From JAGNLA01 sp964639885 (GTDB lineage: Bacteria; Caldisericota; Caldisericia; JAAYUI01): a stretch of DNA of 62,755 bases. The DNA is taken from contig CAZXEH010000009.1 of NCBI GenBank assembly GCA_964639885.1, forward strand, positions 1 to 62,755. The letters are read 5' to 3'. The notes below the pieces were generated by a model that ran no database searches, had not been told where the DNA came from, and saw nothing but the letters and a program-made list of their open reading frames with translations. The position numbers and the translations under genes are program-made. How positions within the stretch are numbered: position 1 is the stretch's first letter; every line of letters begins with the position of its first letter. Shown here one piece after another: positions 53,604-61,164 of this stretch.

Positions 53604-54947
53604 TCAGACGAGTCCCTGGTCGATCATTGAGTTTGCGACTTTCCTGAAACCGGCGATGTTTGCGCCCATAACGTAGTTATGTGGCTGGCCGAATTCCTGG
53701 GCGGTCTGGTATGCGTTGTCGTGGATCGACTTCATGATGCGCTGAAGGTGCTTGTCGACTTCTTCCCTTGTCCAGTTCATGTGGAGCGAGTTCTGGGCCA
53801 TTTCAAGTCCTGAGGTTGCCACACCACCGGCGTTTGCTGCTTTTCCAAGACCATAGAGAACCTTGTTGTCGAGGAAGATCTTGACTGCGTCGGGTGTGGA
53901 TGGCATGTTGGCGCCCTCTGAAACGGCGATGCATCCGCCCTTCACGAGTGCCTTTGCGTCTTCGCCATCAAGTTCGTTCTGTGTGGCGCACGGCATGGCT
54001 ACATCGTAGTTCCTTGCTCTCCAGAGACCTGTGCCTTCGTGATATTCGCATTTGTACTTGTCGGCATATTCTTTGATCCTGCCGCGTTTTACGTTCTTGA
54101 GCCACATTGCGTACTCAAGTTTTTCCTTGTTGAAGCCTTCGTTGTCAACGATGAAGCCGTCGGAGTCTGACAGGGTGACGACTTTTCCGCCGAATTCCAT
54201 GACCTTCTCGGTTGCGTACTGTGCGACGTTTCCTGAGCCTGAGATGGCGACGATCTTGCCCTTGAGATCCATGCCCTTTGTTGCAAGCATGTTCATAAGG
54301 AAGTAGGTTGCGCCGTATCCGGTGGCTTCCGGTCTGATCAGTGATCCGCCCCAGTTGAGGCCTTTTCCGGTGAGAACGCCTGAGAATTCATTTTTAAGCT
54401 TCTTGTACATACCGAACATGAAGCCGATCTCGCGTCCACCGACACCGATGTCGCCGGCCGGTACGTCTGTTATTGGGCCGATGTGTCTGAAAAGTTCGGC
54501 CATGAATGACTGGCAGAATCTCATGACTTCCCAATCGGTCTTGCCTTTCGGGTCAAAGTCGCATCCACCCTTTCCGCCGCCCATCGGAAGTGTTGTGAGT
54601 GAATTTTTGAAGATCTGTTCAAAGCCCAAGAATTTAAGGATTGAAAGGTTTACTGACGGGTGGAAGCGAAGTCCGCCCTTGTATGGTCCGATTGCCGAGT
54701 TGAACTCGACACGGTAGCCGCGGTTGACTTCGATTGTGCCGTCATCGCGGAGCCATGGGACACGGAACATGATAACCCTTTCCGGCTCGACGATTCTTTC
54801 CACTACTTTGTGCTTGCGATAAATCGGTTCCTTTTCAATGCAGGGTTCCAGCGATTCAACGACTTCCTCGACTGCCTGGTGGAATTCTGGGGCGTAAGGG
54901 TCACGCTGCTTTACCAAAGACATGATTTCATTTACAAAGCCTGACAT
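53604..54947 (-). CDS. gdhA: Glutamate dehydrogenase, hexameric 450-residue class (probably NADP-specific)
   Basis: 447 aa with AAAAGGAGATG upstream. Signatures: GPYKGGLRFHPSVNLSILKF, PMGGGKGGCDFDPKGK (catalytic Lys region), DVPAGDIGVGGREIGFMFG and Rossmann loop VAISGSGNVAQYATEK. Length and sequence fit the bacterial/fungal 450-residue enzyme. It interconverts glutamate and 2-oxoglutarate plus ammonium. Cofactor preference is inferred from the class. It is a single transcription unit with its own terminator, close to the ptb-buk operon, which suits amino-acid fermentation or ammonium assimilation. Confidence 0.95.
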   Translation of the reverse strand: MSGFVNEIMSLVKQRDPYAPEFHQAVEEVVESLEPCIEKEPIYRKHKVVERIVEPERVIMFRVPWLRDDGTIEVNRGYRVEFNSAIGPYKGGLRFHPSVNLSILKFLGFEQIFKNSLTTLPMGGGKGGCDFDPKGKTDWEVMRFCQSFMAELFRHIGPITDVPAGDIGVGGREIGFMFGMYKKLKNEFSGVLTGKGLNWGGSLIRPEATGYGATYFLMNMLATKGMDLKGKIVAISGSGNVAQYATEKVMEFGGKVVTLSDSDGFIVDNEGFNKEKLEYAMWLKNVKRGRIKEYADKYKCEYHEGTGLWRARNYDVAMPCATQNELDGEDAKALVKGGCIAVSEGANMPSTPDAVKIFLDNKVLYGLGKAANAGGVATSGLEMAQNSLHMNWTREEVDKHLQRIMKSIHDNAYQTAQEFGQPHNYVMGANIAGFRKVANSMIDQGLV

Positions 54948-55113
54948 AATTCATCTCCTTTTATTGTTTTTCGCAGGTTGTTGTGCGCCTCCTGCGACAA
55001 GCGCCTTGGTGAGGGTACTAATAAACTTTGGAGATTCCGAAATTCCCTGGCCGGTTAAGGTTCCAGGGATGGCACAAGTAGGTTGTCAAGGTTCAGGTGC
55101 AGACAAAAAAAGT

Positions 55114-56037
55114 TTACTTGCTCAGGCTGGCGATAAGAACCGAAGTTGCAATTGCGTTCAGCTTGCTTTCGGCCGTGTCAGTCCTTGATGGAACGATGAC
55201 CGGTACGCCAGCACCAATTACGAGGCCTGCTGTTTCAGCCTTGCAATCACCCAGATAAACGAGGGTTTTGTAGAAAATGTTCCCGGCCTCGACGTTTGGC
55301 ATAAGAAGAATGTCCGGGTCGCCGGCGACCTGAGACTCGATGCCTTTGTGGTGGGCAGCCTCGGCGCTGATGGCGTTGTCAAGGGCCAATGGGCCATCAA
55401 TGATAACGTCCTTCCCAAACTGCTTCCTGTCACCCATTTTTGCCAGAATCGCCCCGTCCATGGTTGAAACAACCTTGTCCGAAACCGTTTCCAGGGATGA
55501 GACGCATGCTATCTTGATCGGGTTGATGCCCATTGCGCGGGCGACAACGAGGGCGTTGTTGATGATGTCAATCTTTTCAAGGAGCGTTGGGGCTGGAACC
55601 ATTCCGCCGTCGGTCAGGAGGATCAGCTTTGGGTAGGTAGTTGTTCCGATGAGTCCGACGTGGGAGAGGGTTTTGGCAGCCTTCTTCAGGCCTTTTTCCT
55701 TGTCCAGCACCGCCTTCAGAAGGATCGGTGTTCCGACAAGACCTTTCATCAGGATTTCGGCTTTGCCCTCCCTGATGACTTCAATTGCTTTTTCAGCCGC
55801 TTTCTGCTTGTTTGGCTCGTTGATGACCGGCCAGTTGCGGATTTCGGTTATGTTGTTTTCTGCACATATTTTTCTGATCTCGGTTTCATCGCCGACGAGG
55901 ATTGGATTGATGAGGTTCTTTTCGACTGCCATCTTGATGGCGTCAAGCACTACGATGTCTTCGGCTGCTGCTGCAACGAGATTCTTTTTGCCCTTTCCCT
56001 GAGCTGCGGCAATCAATTCATCAAAGTTTCTGATCAT
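55114..56037 (-). CDS. ptb: Phosphate butyryltransferase
   Basis: 307 aa with GAGGAG before the ATG. PTA/PTB family: NPILVGDETEI, AEILMKGLVGTPILLKAVLD, SHVGLIGTTTYPKLILLTDGG, VIIDGPLALDNAISAEAA, DILLMPNVEAGNIFYKTL. The length and the absence of CobB or DRTGG domains separate it from phosphate acetyltransferases. Reaction: acyl-CoA (butyryl, also branched) + Pi to acyl-phosphate. Third gene of the buk operon, 20 bp after the DUF2268-like gene. Confidence 0.93.
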   Translation of the reverse strand: MIRNFDELIAAAQGKGKKNLVAAAAEDIVVLDAIKMAVEKNLINPILVGDETEIRKICAENNITEIRNWPVINEPNKQKAAEKAIEVIREGKAEILMKGLVGTPILLKAVLDKEKGLKKAAKTLSHVGLIGTTTYPKLILLTDGGMVPAPTLLEKIDIINNALVVARAMGINPIKIACVSSLETVSDKVVSTMDGAILAKMGDRKQFGKDVIIDGPLALDNAISAEAAHHKGIESQVAGDPDILLMPNVEAGNIFYKTLVYLGDCKAETAGLVIGAGVPVIVPSRTDTAESKLNAIATSVLIASLSK

Positions 56038-56057
56038 GAAGTCTCCTCAATTCTTAG

Positions 56058-56930
56058 TCATGCAAATTCCGAGCCCTGGATGATTTTTGTGGCCGGGAAA
56101 GCGATAAGGCTGCCTGAATTAGTGTCTTTATGCTTGTCTATGTACGATTTCACTATCTGGTATCCGACAGCAAAACCTGCACAGTATGGAAGATCGACTG
56201 TGTAGCTTCCGTACAGGAATGGCCTCTGCTGATCCATTGCCGTTATCTTGAGGTTTGGCTTGTACTTGTGCCAGACAGCCTGAACCTGTTCACGATCAAG
56301 GCTTGTGGAGATCTCGGAAACAAATGATGTGCCAAACTGCTCTTCGATGAAATATTCAGCCAGACCTTCATTGATGATTGCGTCGGCCAGGTTGAACTTT
56401 GACGAACCAACCGGGAACAGCGACGACCTCATCATGTGGTGATATTCGCGGGCTGCCGAGGATTTGAGTCTGACGAGTGAATATGTGGTTGGCCAGAAGC
56501 TGAGGATGAGGTATGGAGGGATTGAGCCGAAGCCGGTGTAGCCCTTGAAGCGCTCGATCACGTCGGGTTTGGTTCTGTCTGCAATCAGAAGCGCCCAGTA
56601 GGCGGCGGAACCACCGAAATATTTGCGGCATTTCTTGAGGGTCTCATCAACTTTTGTCCAGGCATCGAATGTGACAAGGGCTTCATAGGCCTGTTTGATG
56701 TCCCTGAGGTCGTCGTCCGGTGCAAAAAGCATTCCGAGTCTGAGCAGCTGGTAGCCTGAGAAACCGACGTTGCCCTGGCTGAGGATGTCCCAGAGACCCT
56801 GGAGCGGATCCGAAAGGAGTTTTCTTTGAAGCTTTACTCTGTCTCTGCCTTCAACCTTGACTCCCTCCTCCAGAAATTTTGCCAGGTTGTCTTTTGTGGG
56901 CAGCTCTATGAAATCCTGGAGGTGTGCCAT
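56058..56930 (-). CDS. DUF2268-like predicted metalloprotease with altered HExxH
   Basis: 290 aa with AAGGAG upstream. The C-terminal half follows the DUF2268 (YjaZ-type predicted zinc protease) pattern: SSAAREYHHMMRSSLF, ADAIINEGLAEYFIEEQFG, and YCAGFAVGYQIVKSYI. The motif that should read HExxH is R161-E-Y-H-H165 (codon CGC where CAC would give His), so one zinc ligand is missing while H165 and E188 remain. The gene sits between buk (3 bp gap) and ptb (20 bp gap), an unusual insertion into an operon whose two enzymes normally adjoin. Function unknown. Confidence 0.7.
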   Translation of the reverse strand: MAHLQDFIELPTKDNLAKFLEEGVKVEGRDRVKLQRKLLSDPLQGLWDILSQGNVGFSGYQLLRLGMLFAPDDDLRDIKQAYEALVTFDAWTKVDETLKKCRKYFGGSAAYWALLIADRTKPDVIERFKGYTGFGSIPPYLILSFWPTTYSLVRLKSSAAREYHHMMRSSLFPVGSSKFNLADAIINEGLAEYFIEEQFGTSFVSEISTSLDREQVQAVWHKYKPNLKITAMDQQRPFLYGSYTVDLPYCAGFAVGYQIVKSYIDKHKDTNSGSLIAFPATKIIQGSEFA

Positions 56931-56933
56931 CTT

Positions 56934-57995
56934 CTAATACTCCTTTGCCTGCTCCTGACCCCTGAGAACGCGAAGACCTCCGAGGGCAAGGGCTTCCATT
57001 TCCATCTGTCCACCAAAAACTACGGATGGAGCTATCCAGCTGGTTATGGCTTCAAGTTTGCCTGTGACTATTGGTGAATGGGCTATCGAACCGGTAAGAA
57101 TTATCCGGTCGACTTTTCCCTTGAGTACCGTGGCAGCTTCGCCTAATTCCTGGGCGATTTGAGAAATCATGGCCTCAAACACCAGTTCTGCCTTCCTGTC
57201 GCCCTGTTCAATCCGGGCAAGCACATCCCTGACATCATTGGTTGACAGATACGCTGTGAGTCCACCTTTTTTTGTGGTCATGACTCTGATGTCTTCTTCG
57301 GAATACTTGCCTGAGAAGCACAGTTCGATAAGTCTGGCAAGCGGTAAACCACCTGAACGTTCAGGGGTTATTGGTCCTCCCTCAAGGGAGTCGTATGTAT
57401 CGACAATCTTGCCTCCTGCAACTGGTGAAACCGAAATGCCACCACCCATATGGGCAACGACAAAATTGCAGTCCTCAAGATTTTTGTTCATCTGCTCGGC
57501 TGCTTTTCTGGAGACAGCACGGATGTTGAGGGCGTGTCCCAGTGAAATCCTCTCACATTCAGCCATTCCAGCGATCCTTGCGATATCTGGCAGTTCATCA
57601 ACGGAAACAGGGTCAACGATGAAAGCAGGGATATTGTTTTTTTTGGCAATGATGTCGGCAATGACTCCACCCAGGTTGCTGGGGTGGTCGGCGCGCTTTG
57701 CTTCGACGAGATCTGTCAGCATTTTGCTGTTGACTTTGTAGGTGCCGGCAGAAATCGGTCTTAGCGGGCCACCTCGACCAACAACACATGTGAGGTCTGA
57801 TTCTTTCCACCCATGTGCAGTCATGAAGTCGAGAATTGCGCCAAGCCTGTATGGAGCCTGGTCGGCTGTTTTGGCAAAAGAAGACAGTTTTGCACTGTCA
57901 TGAATAACATTTTCTTCTGCTACCTTTTTTTCATCTTCAAACAGGGCGACCTTCGTCGAGGTCGATCCAGGATTAATCACAAGTATTTTTGCCAA
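56934..57995 (-). CDS. buk: Butyrate kinase
   Basis: 353 aa from a TTG start 5 nt after AGAGG. ASKHA acetate/butyrate kinase fold: ILVINPGSTSTKVALFE, VVGRGGPLRPISAGTY, HALNIRAVSRKAAEQ, VVAHMGGGISVSPVAGG, LTGSIAHSP. Reaction: acyl-phosphate + ADP to acid + ATP. With Ptb it conserves energy from butyryl- or branched-chain acyl-CoA. First gene of the operon, behind a good sigma-70-like promoter. Confidence 0.95.
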   Translation of the reverse strand: MAKILVINPGSTSTKVALFEDEKKVAEENVIHDSAKLSSFAKTADQAPYRLGAILDFMTAHGWKESDLTCVVGRGGPLRPISAGTYKVNSKMLTDLVEAKRADHPSNLGGVIADIIAKKNNIPAFIVDPVSVDELPDIARIAGMAECERISLGHALNIRAVSRKAAEQMNKNLEDCNFVVAHMGGGISVSPVAGGKIVDTYDSLEGGPITPERSGGLPLARLIELCFSGKYSEEDIRVMTTKKGGLTAYLSTNDVRDVLARIEQGDRKAELVFEAMISQIAQELGEAATVLKGKVDRIILTGSIAHSPIVTGKLEAITSWIAPSVVFGGQMEMEALALGGLRVLRGQEQAKEY

Positions 57996-58030
57996 AGCAA
58001 CCTCTTTGATAACACCTTTTTGGTAACTAG

Positions 58031-58059
58031 AGTGTACCCTTTGGAACCTTAAAGGTCAA
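58031..58059 (-). promoter_or_regulatory. Sigma-70-like promoter of the buk operon
   Basis: On the minus strand TTGACC (58059-58054), 17-bp spacer, TACACT (58036-58031), 36 bp before the TTG start. Confidence 0.6.
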
Positions 58060-58246
58060 TCATAGGCAAAGAATGTAGCATCTACCGAGTTTACACGAGA
58101 ACATTTTGTGGGTTTATTGCAGAAATGAGGCAAAATCAGTAAATAACAGAAAATAGTAATTTAGACAATTGAATCTTTATTTTATCACCGATAATGTATA
58201 TAGTCTATTGTTTAATTGAATCACCCAAAAAAACGATAAGAAACTC

Positions 58247-58300
58247 ATTGGGAATGAGGTCTCCCTTCAAATGCCAGCCAATGGATGATGACTTCTAAAA
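58247..58300 (+). ncRNA. Fluoride riboswitch (crcB motif)
   Basis: TTGGGAATGAGGTCTCCC, a CAAATGCCAG pseudoknot segment and ATGGATGATGACTTCTA follow the fluoride-sensor consensus position by position. GGG..UCCC forms the short hairpin, and GAGGUC (58256-58262) pairs with GACUUC (58290-58296). The aptamer ends about 20 nt before the crcB start codon, so control is likely by masking of AGGAG or by early termination. The rest of 57996-58318 is AT-rich and holds the divergent buk promoter. Confidence 0.88.
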
Positions 58301-58318
58301 ACATTTCAGGAGAATGGA

Positions 58319-58702
58319 ATGAAGAATCTTGTTTTTCTGGCGGTGAGCGGAGCGATGGGAACGATTTCAAGGTATGGGTTAAACGTCCTTGCAGGAAAGA
58401 TTTTTCCAGAGAGCTTTGTGACAGGGACGCTTCTTGCAAACATCACCGGTTGTTTCCTGTTTGGGTTCGTATGGGGTCTGGCCAATATTACAGGAGTGCT
58501 TGAAAAAGAATACTCACTGTTCATTCTTGTTGGTTTCATGGGTGCTTTCACAACATTTTCAACATTTTTGTTTGAAACCGGTAAATTCATAAAAGAAACT
58601 AATTATCTTATGGCTCTGGCCAATATTGCGCTTCAGGTCGTGCTTGGGTTAGCCGTGATGTATATCGGAATGATCGCTTCAAAGATGATTGTGAAGGCAT
58701 AA
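58319..58702 (+). CDS. crcB: Fluoride exporter CrcB/FluC
   Basis: 127 aa with four hydrophobic helices. Family motifs: GAMGTISRYGLNVL (the conserved G..R...), GTLLANITGCFLFGF (the N in TGxNxxG-like position) and GFMGAFTTFSTFLFETG (the GfcGgfTTFSTF signature). It works as a dual-topology dimer that exports fluoride across the membrane. The fluoride riboswitch directly upstream is strong independent support. Confidence 0.95.
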   Translation: MKNLVFLAVSGAMGTISRYGLNVLAGKIFPESFVTGTLLANITGCFLFGFVWGLANITGVLEKEYSLFILVGFMGAFTTFSTFLFETGKFIKETNYLMALANIALQVVLGLAVMYIGMIASKMIVKA

Positions 58703-58738
58703 TCAAACACAATCAGGAACGATTGATTTTGGAAAGCG

Positions 58739-59164
58739 TCAGTAGTAGTTGTCTTCTTCCTCCGAGACTTCGTTTACTGCCGGGATTTCATCCTCATCCT
58801 CGGCTTCGTCCTCGTCGTCCCAGTCGTCTTCCATGATCGGTTCGGCGTTGAGGTATTCCTCAAGCAGCTCCTTTGCGTCCTCCATTGAATTGGAGCCGAC
58901 GATTATGTCGGTTGCGCTCATGGGTCTGAAGGTTGTCAGCGAAGAGAGTTCCGACTGGCCTTCAAGGATGGTTGCCGGAATGTTGTTGTCGCGCAGGAAT
59001 TCGACGATTGACTGCGCTTCGGCCATGTTCCTGGCCTGATAAAGCACTTCTGGCTCGCCGACTTCAACTTCTTCAAGTTCGTAGTCTGACAGATCCTCGC
59101 CACACTCAGGACATACGGTGACGCTTGGATCAAGCAATGTTTTACATTTCGGGCATACGTTCAT
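58739..59164 (-). CDS. Zinc-ribbon plus DUF2007-like signal-transducing domain protein
   Basis: 141 aa with AAAGGAG upstream. N-terminal zinc ribbon CPKCKTLLDPSVTVCPECG (two CxxC), then residues ~38-108 of the DUF2007 type (EPEVLYQARNMAEAQSIVEFL, IPATILEG, IIVGSNSMEDAKELLEEYL). A very acidic tail (WDDEDEAEDEDEI) ends the protein. The family is described as putative signal transduction; the function is not known. Cytoplasmic. Confidence 0.8.
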   Translation of the reverse strand: MNVCPKCKTLLDPSVTVCPECGEDLSDYELEEVEVGEPEVLYQARNMAEAQSIVEFLRDNNIPATILEGQSELSSLTTFRPMSATDIIVGSNSMEDAKELLEEYLNAEPIMEDDWDDEDEAEDEDEIPAVNEVSEEEDNYY

Positions 59165-59202
59165 GTCTTTCCGGCTCCTTTGGAAAGATGATAAAATGAC
59201 GG

Positions 59203-59880
59203 TTAATCCTTGTCAACACCCTCACCCTGGACAGAGGTGATTGAAAGTCCTGCCAGGAAAAAGCCGGAAGCCGTAAACAACGGTGTAAGCCAGGCTATCC
59301 AGGCATTTCCATAAACGGCGAATTTAGACGCCATGAGAAGAAAAGCTGCAAAAGCCAGAATCTCTCCGAAACCGGCAAAACACAGGTAAGCCGCGCTGAA
59401 GGAAATGATGGCTGACAGGATGGCGATCAGGACACTGTAAAAACCGGCATCAAGGGGGAAAAGAACCAGGAAAGCGAGTCCTGACAGGGCTGGAATGAGT
59501 CCAAGCCATCGCGCCCACGCTGCAGAGAGTTTCTGGCTGTATGAGATAACAATCATGACCGCACAGCCAAGGAACATCAGCGCAAGCGAAAGGTAGTAGA
59601 GGCTGTTCGGGAAAAACTGCATCCTGACTGCAAAATCTGTCAGTGCAGAGCCCACAATCAGGCCAGACGCCAGCGCCATCATAGACTGCCGCTTCCAGAT
59701 GGCCAGCCCCAGAATCGCCAGTGGCAATATCAGCTCGATCAGGTTGAAATACCACTCCTGACCGGTTGGAAACTGGATGCTTCTGAGGATGCCCGATTTG
59801 TCGATCAGGACATAACCAATGAAAAGAACTGCCAGAATTGTGATAACGATGATCTTGCGCCTGTTCTCACCTGAAAACAC
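59203..59880 (-). CDS. Polytopic membrane protein of unknown function
   Basis: 225 aa from a GTG start with AGGTG just upstream. Seven to eight hydrophobic helices in a row (for example IIVITILAVLFIGYVLID, LILPLAILGLAIW, FAAFLLMASKFAVYG), short loops and a charged C-terminus. No motif allows a family call. It lies 38 bp before the zinc-ribbon gene on the same strand and is divergent from ahcY, sharing a compact 51-bp region. Confidence 0.6.
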   Translation of the reverse strand: MFSGENRRKIIVITILAVLFIGYVLIDKSGILRSIQFPTGQEWYFNLIELILPLAILGLAIWKRQSMMALASGLIVGSALTDFAVRMQFFPNSLYYLSLALMFLGCAVMIVISYSQKLSAAWARWLGLIPALSGLAFLVLFPLDAGFYSVLIAILSAIISFSAAYLCFAGFGEILAFAAFLLMASKFAVYGNAWIAWLTPLFTASGFFLAGLSITSVQGEGVDKD

Positions 59881-59909
59881 TTTACACCTGCCTTCAAATC
59901 GATTTTAAT
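59881..59909 (+). promoter_or_regulatory. Sigma-70-like promoter of ahcY
   Basis: TTTACA (59881-59886), 17-bp spacer, TTTAAT (59904-59909), 22 bp before the ATG at 59932; each hexamer matches the consensus at five of six positions. Confidence 0.6.
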
Positions 59910-59931
59910 GGATTTATCCAAGGAGGCAAAC

Positions 59932-61161
59932 ATGAGCAGGATTAAGGACGAGAAGCTAGCACCATCAGGACATCAGAAAATCGAGTGGGTGAAACCCAGA
60001 ATGCCGGTTTTGTCTGGTCTTGCCAGAGAGCTTGCTGGCGAGTTCAAAGGCGTCTCGGTTGCCATGTCTATCCACCTTGAGGCCAAAACTGCTTATCTGG
60101 CCGAAGTCCTTGTGGGCTTGGGTGCAAAAGTGGCGATCACGGGTTCGAACCCGCTTTCGACCCAGGATGATGTCGCAGCCTCGCTTGCATCCAGAGGAGC
60201 CGGCGTTTTTGCCTGGCACGGAATCACGCCTGAAGATCAGCAAAAATGTATTCAGGACGTGCTTTCAATCGATCCCGACCTGATCCTCGACGATGGAGCC
60301 GATCTCACAGTCGAACTTGCCCAGTCCGGCAGGAAGAACAAGGTTGTTGCAATAACTGAAGAGACAACCTCAGGCTTGAAGAGGATGAGGGCGCTTTCTG
60401 CCGAAGGGAAGCTACCCGCTCCGGTCATAGCCGTCAACGATGCCCAGTCAAAGAGCCTCTTTGACAATCGCTACGGAACAGGCCAATCAAGTTGGGACGG
60501 CATTCTGAGAACCACCAACCTCACCGTTTGCGGAAAGACCGTTGTTGTCGCTGGCTTTGGCTGGTGTGGCAGGGGTCTGGCGCTTCGGGCGAGAGGCTTG
60601 GGAGCAAACGTCATCGTGACTGAAATTGACCCGATCAAGGCCATGGAAGCCCATTTCGACGGTTTCCAGGTTATGCCGATGGCTTATGCAGCTCCGCTTG
60701 GAGACATCTTCGTCACGGCAACCGGCAACACAAACATCATAGACTCAAGGCATTTCGAGCTTCTCAAGGACGGATGCATCCTTTCAAACGCCGGTCATTT
60801 CGACATCGAAGTGCAGATGGACGAGTTGAGGAAAGTGGCGGTTTCCACAAGGGAAGCCAGAAAAAACATAACCGAATACACGCTTTCATCGGGCAAGAAA
60901 CTCAACGTGCTGGGCGAGGGAAGGCTTGTGAACCTTGCCTGTGCAGACGGCCACCCGGCTGAAATAATGGATTTGTCATTCTCTCTCCAGCTTCTCAGCC
61001 TCCACTGGGGTTTGAAGTCAGGCAAGGGCATGGAAAAGAGACTGCACAAGGTTCCTGAAGAGGTTGACAGGAAAGTTGCCAGCCTCAAGCTTTCTTCGGT
61101 GGGTGTGAAAATCGACGAGCTGACTGAACACCAGAAGAAGTATCTTGCCTCGTGGGCGTAG
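59932..61161 (+). CDS. ahcY: Adenosylhomocysteinase, short form
   Basis: 409 aa; ATG 59932 follows CAAGGAGG. Signatures: SIHLEAKTAYLAEVL, ITGSNPLSTQDDVAASL, ITEETTSGLKRM, NDAQSKSLFDNRYGTGQSSWDGI, Rossmann VVVAGFGWCGRGLALRARGLG and SNAGHFDIEV. Reaction: S-adenosylhomocysteine to adenosine + homocysteine, regenerating the methyl cycle. The protein lacks the ~40-residue insertion and ends at LTEHQKKYLASWA without the usual KPDHYRY-type tail, as in Thermotoga and archaeal enzymes, where cofactor binding is altered. Convergent with the next gene, 3 bp apart. Confidence 0.93.
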   Translation: MSRIKDEKLAPSGHQKIEWVKPRMPVLSGLARELAGEFKGVSVAMSIHLEAKTAYLAEVLVGLGAKVAITGSNPLSTQDDVAASLASRGAGVFAWHGITPEDQQKCIQDVLSIDPDLILDDGADLTVELAQSGRKNKVVAITEETTSGLKRMRALSAEGKLPAPVIAVNDAQSKSLFDNRYGTGQSSWDGILRTTNLTVCGKTVVVAGFGWCGRGLALRARGLGANVIVTEIDPIKAMEAHFDGFQVMPMAYAAPLGDIFVTATGNTNIIDSRHFELLKDGCILSNAGHFDIEVQMDELRKVAVSTREARKNITEYTLSSGKKLNVLGEGRLVNLACADGHPAEIMDLSFSLQLLSLHWGLKSGKGMEKRLHKVPEEVDRKVASLKLSSVGVKIDELTEHQKKYLASWA

Positions 61162-61164
61162 CCG

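Noticed and set aside
55045..55068. CCCTGG...CCAGGG hairpin as terminator of ptb
   Set aside because: The stem is only 6 bp and is not followed by a T run on the minus strand; it may be a regulatory site before gdhA, but the evidence is too thin to list.
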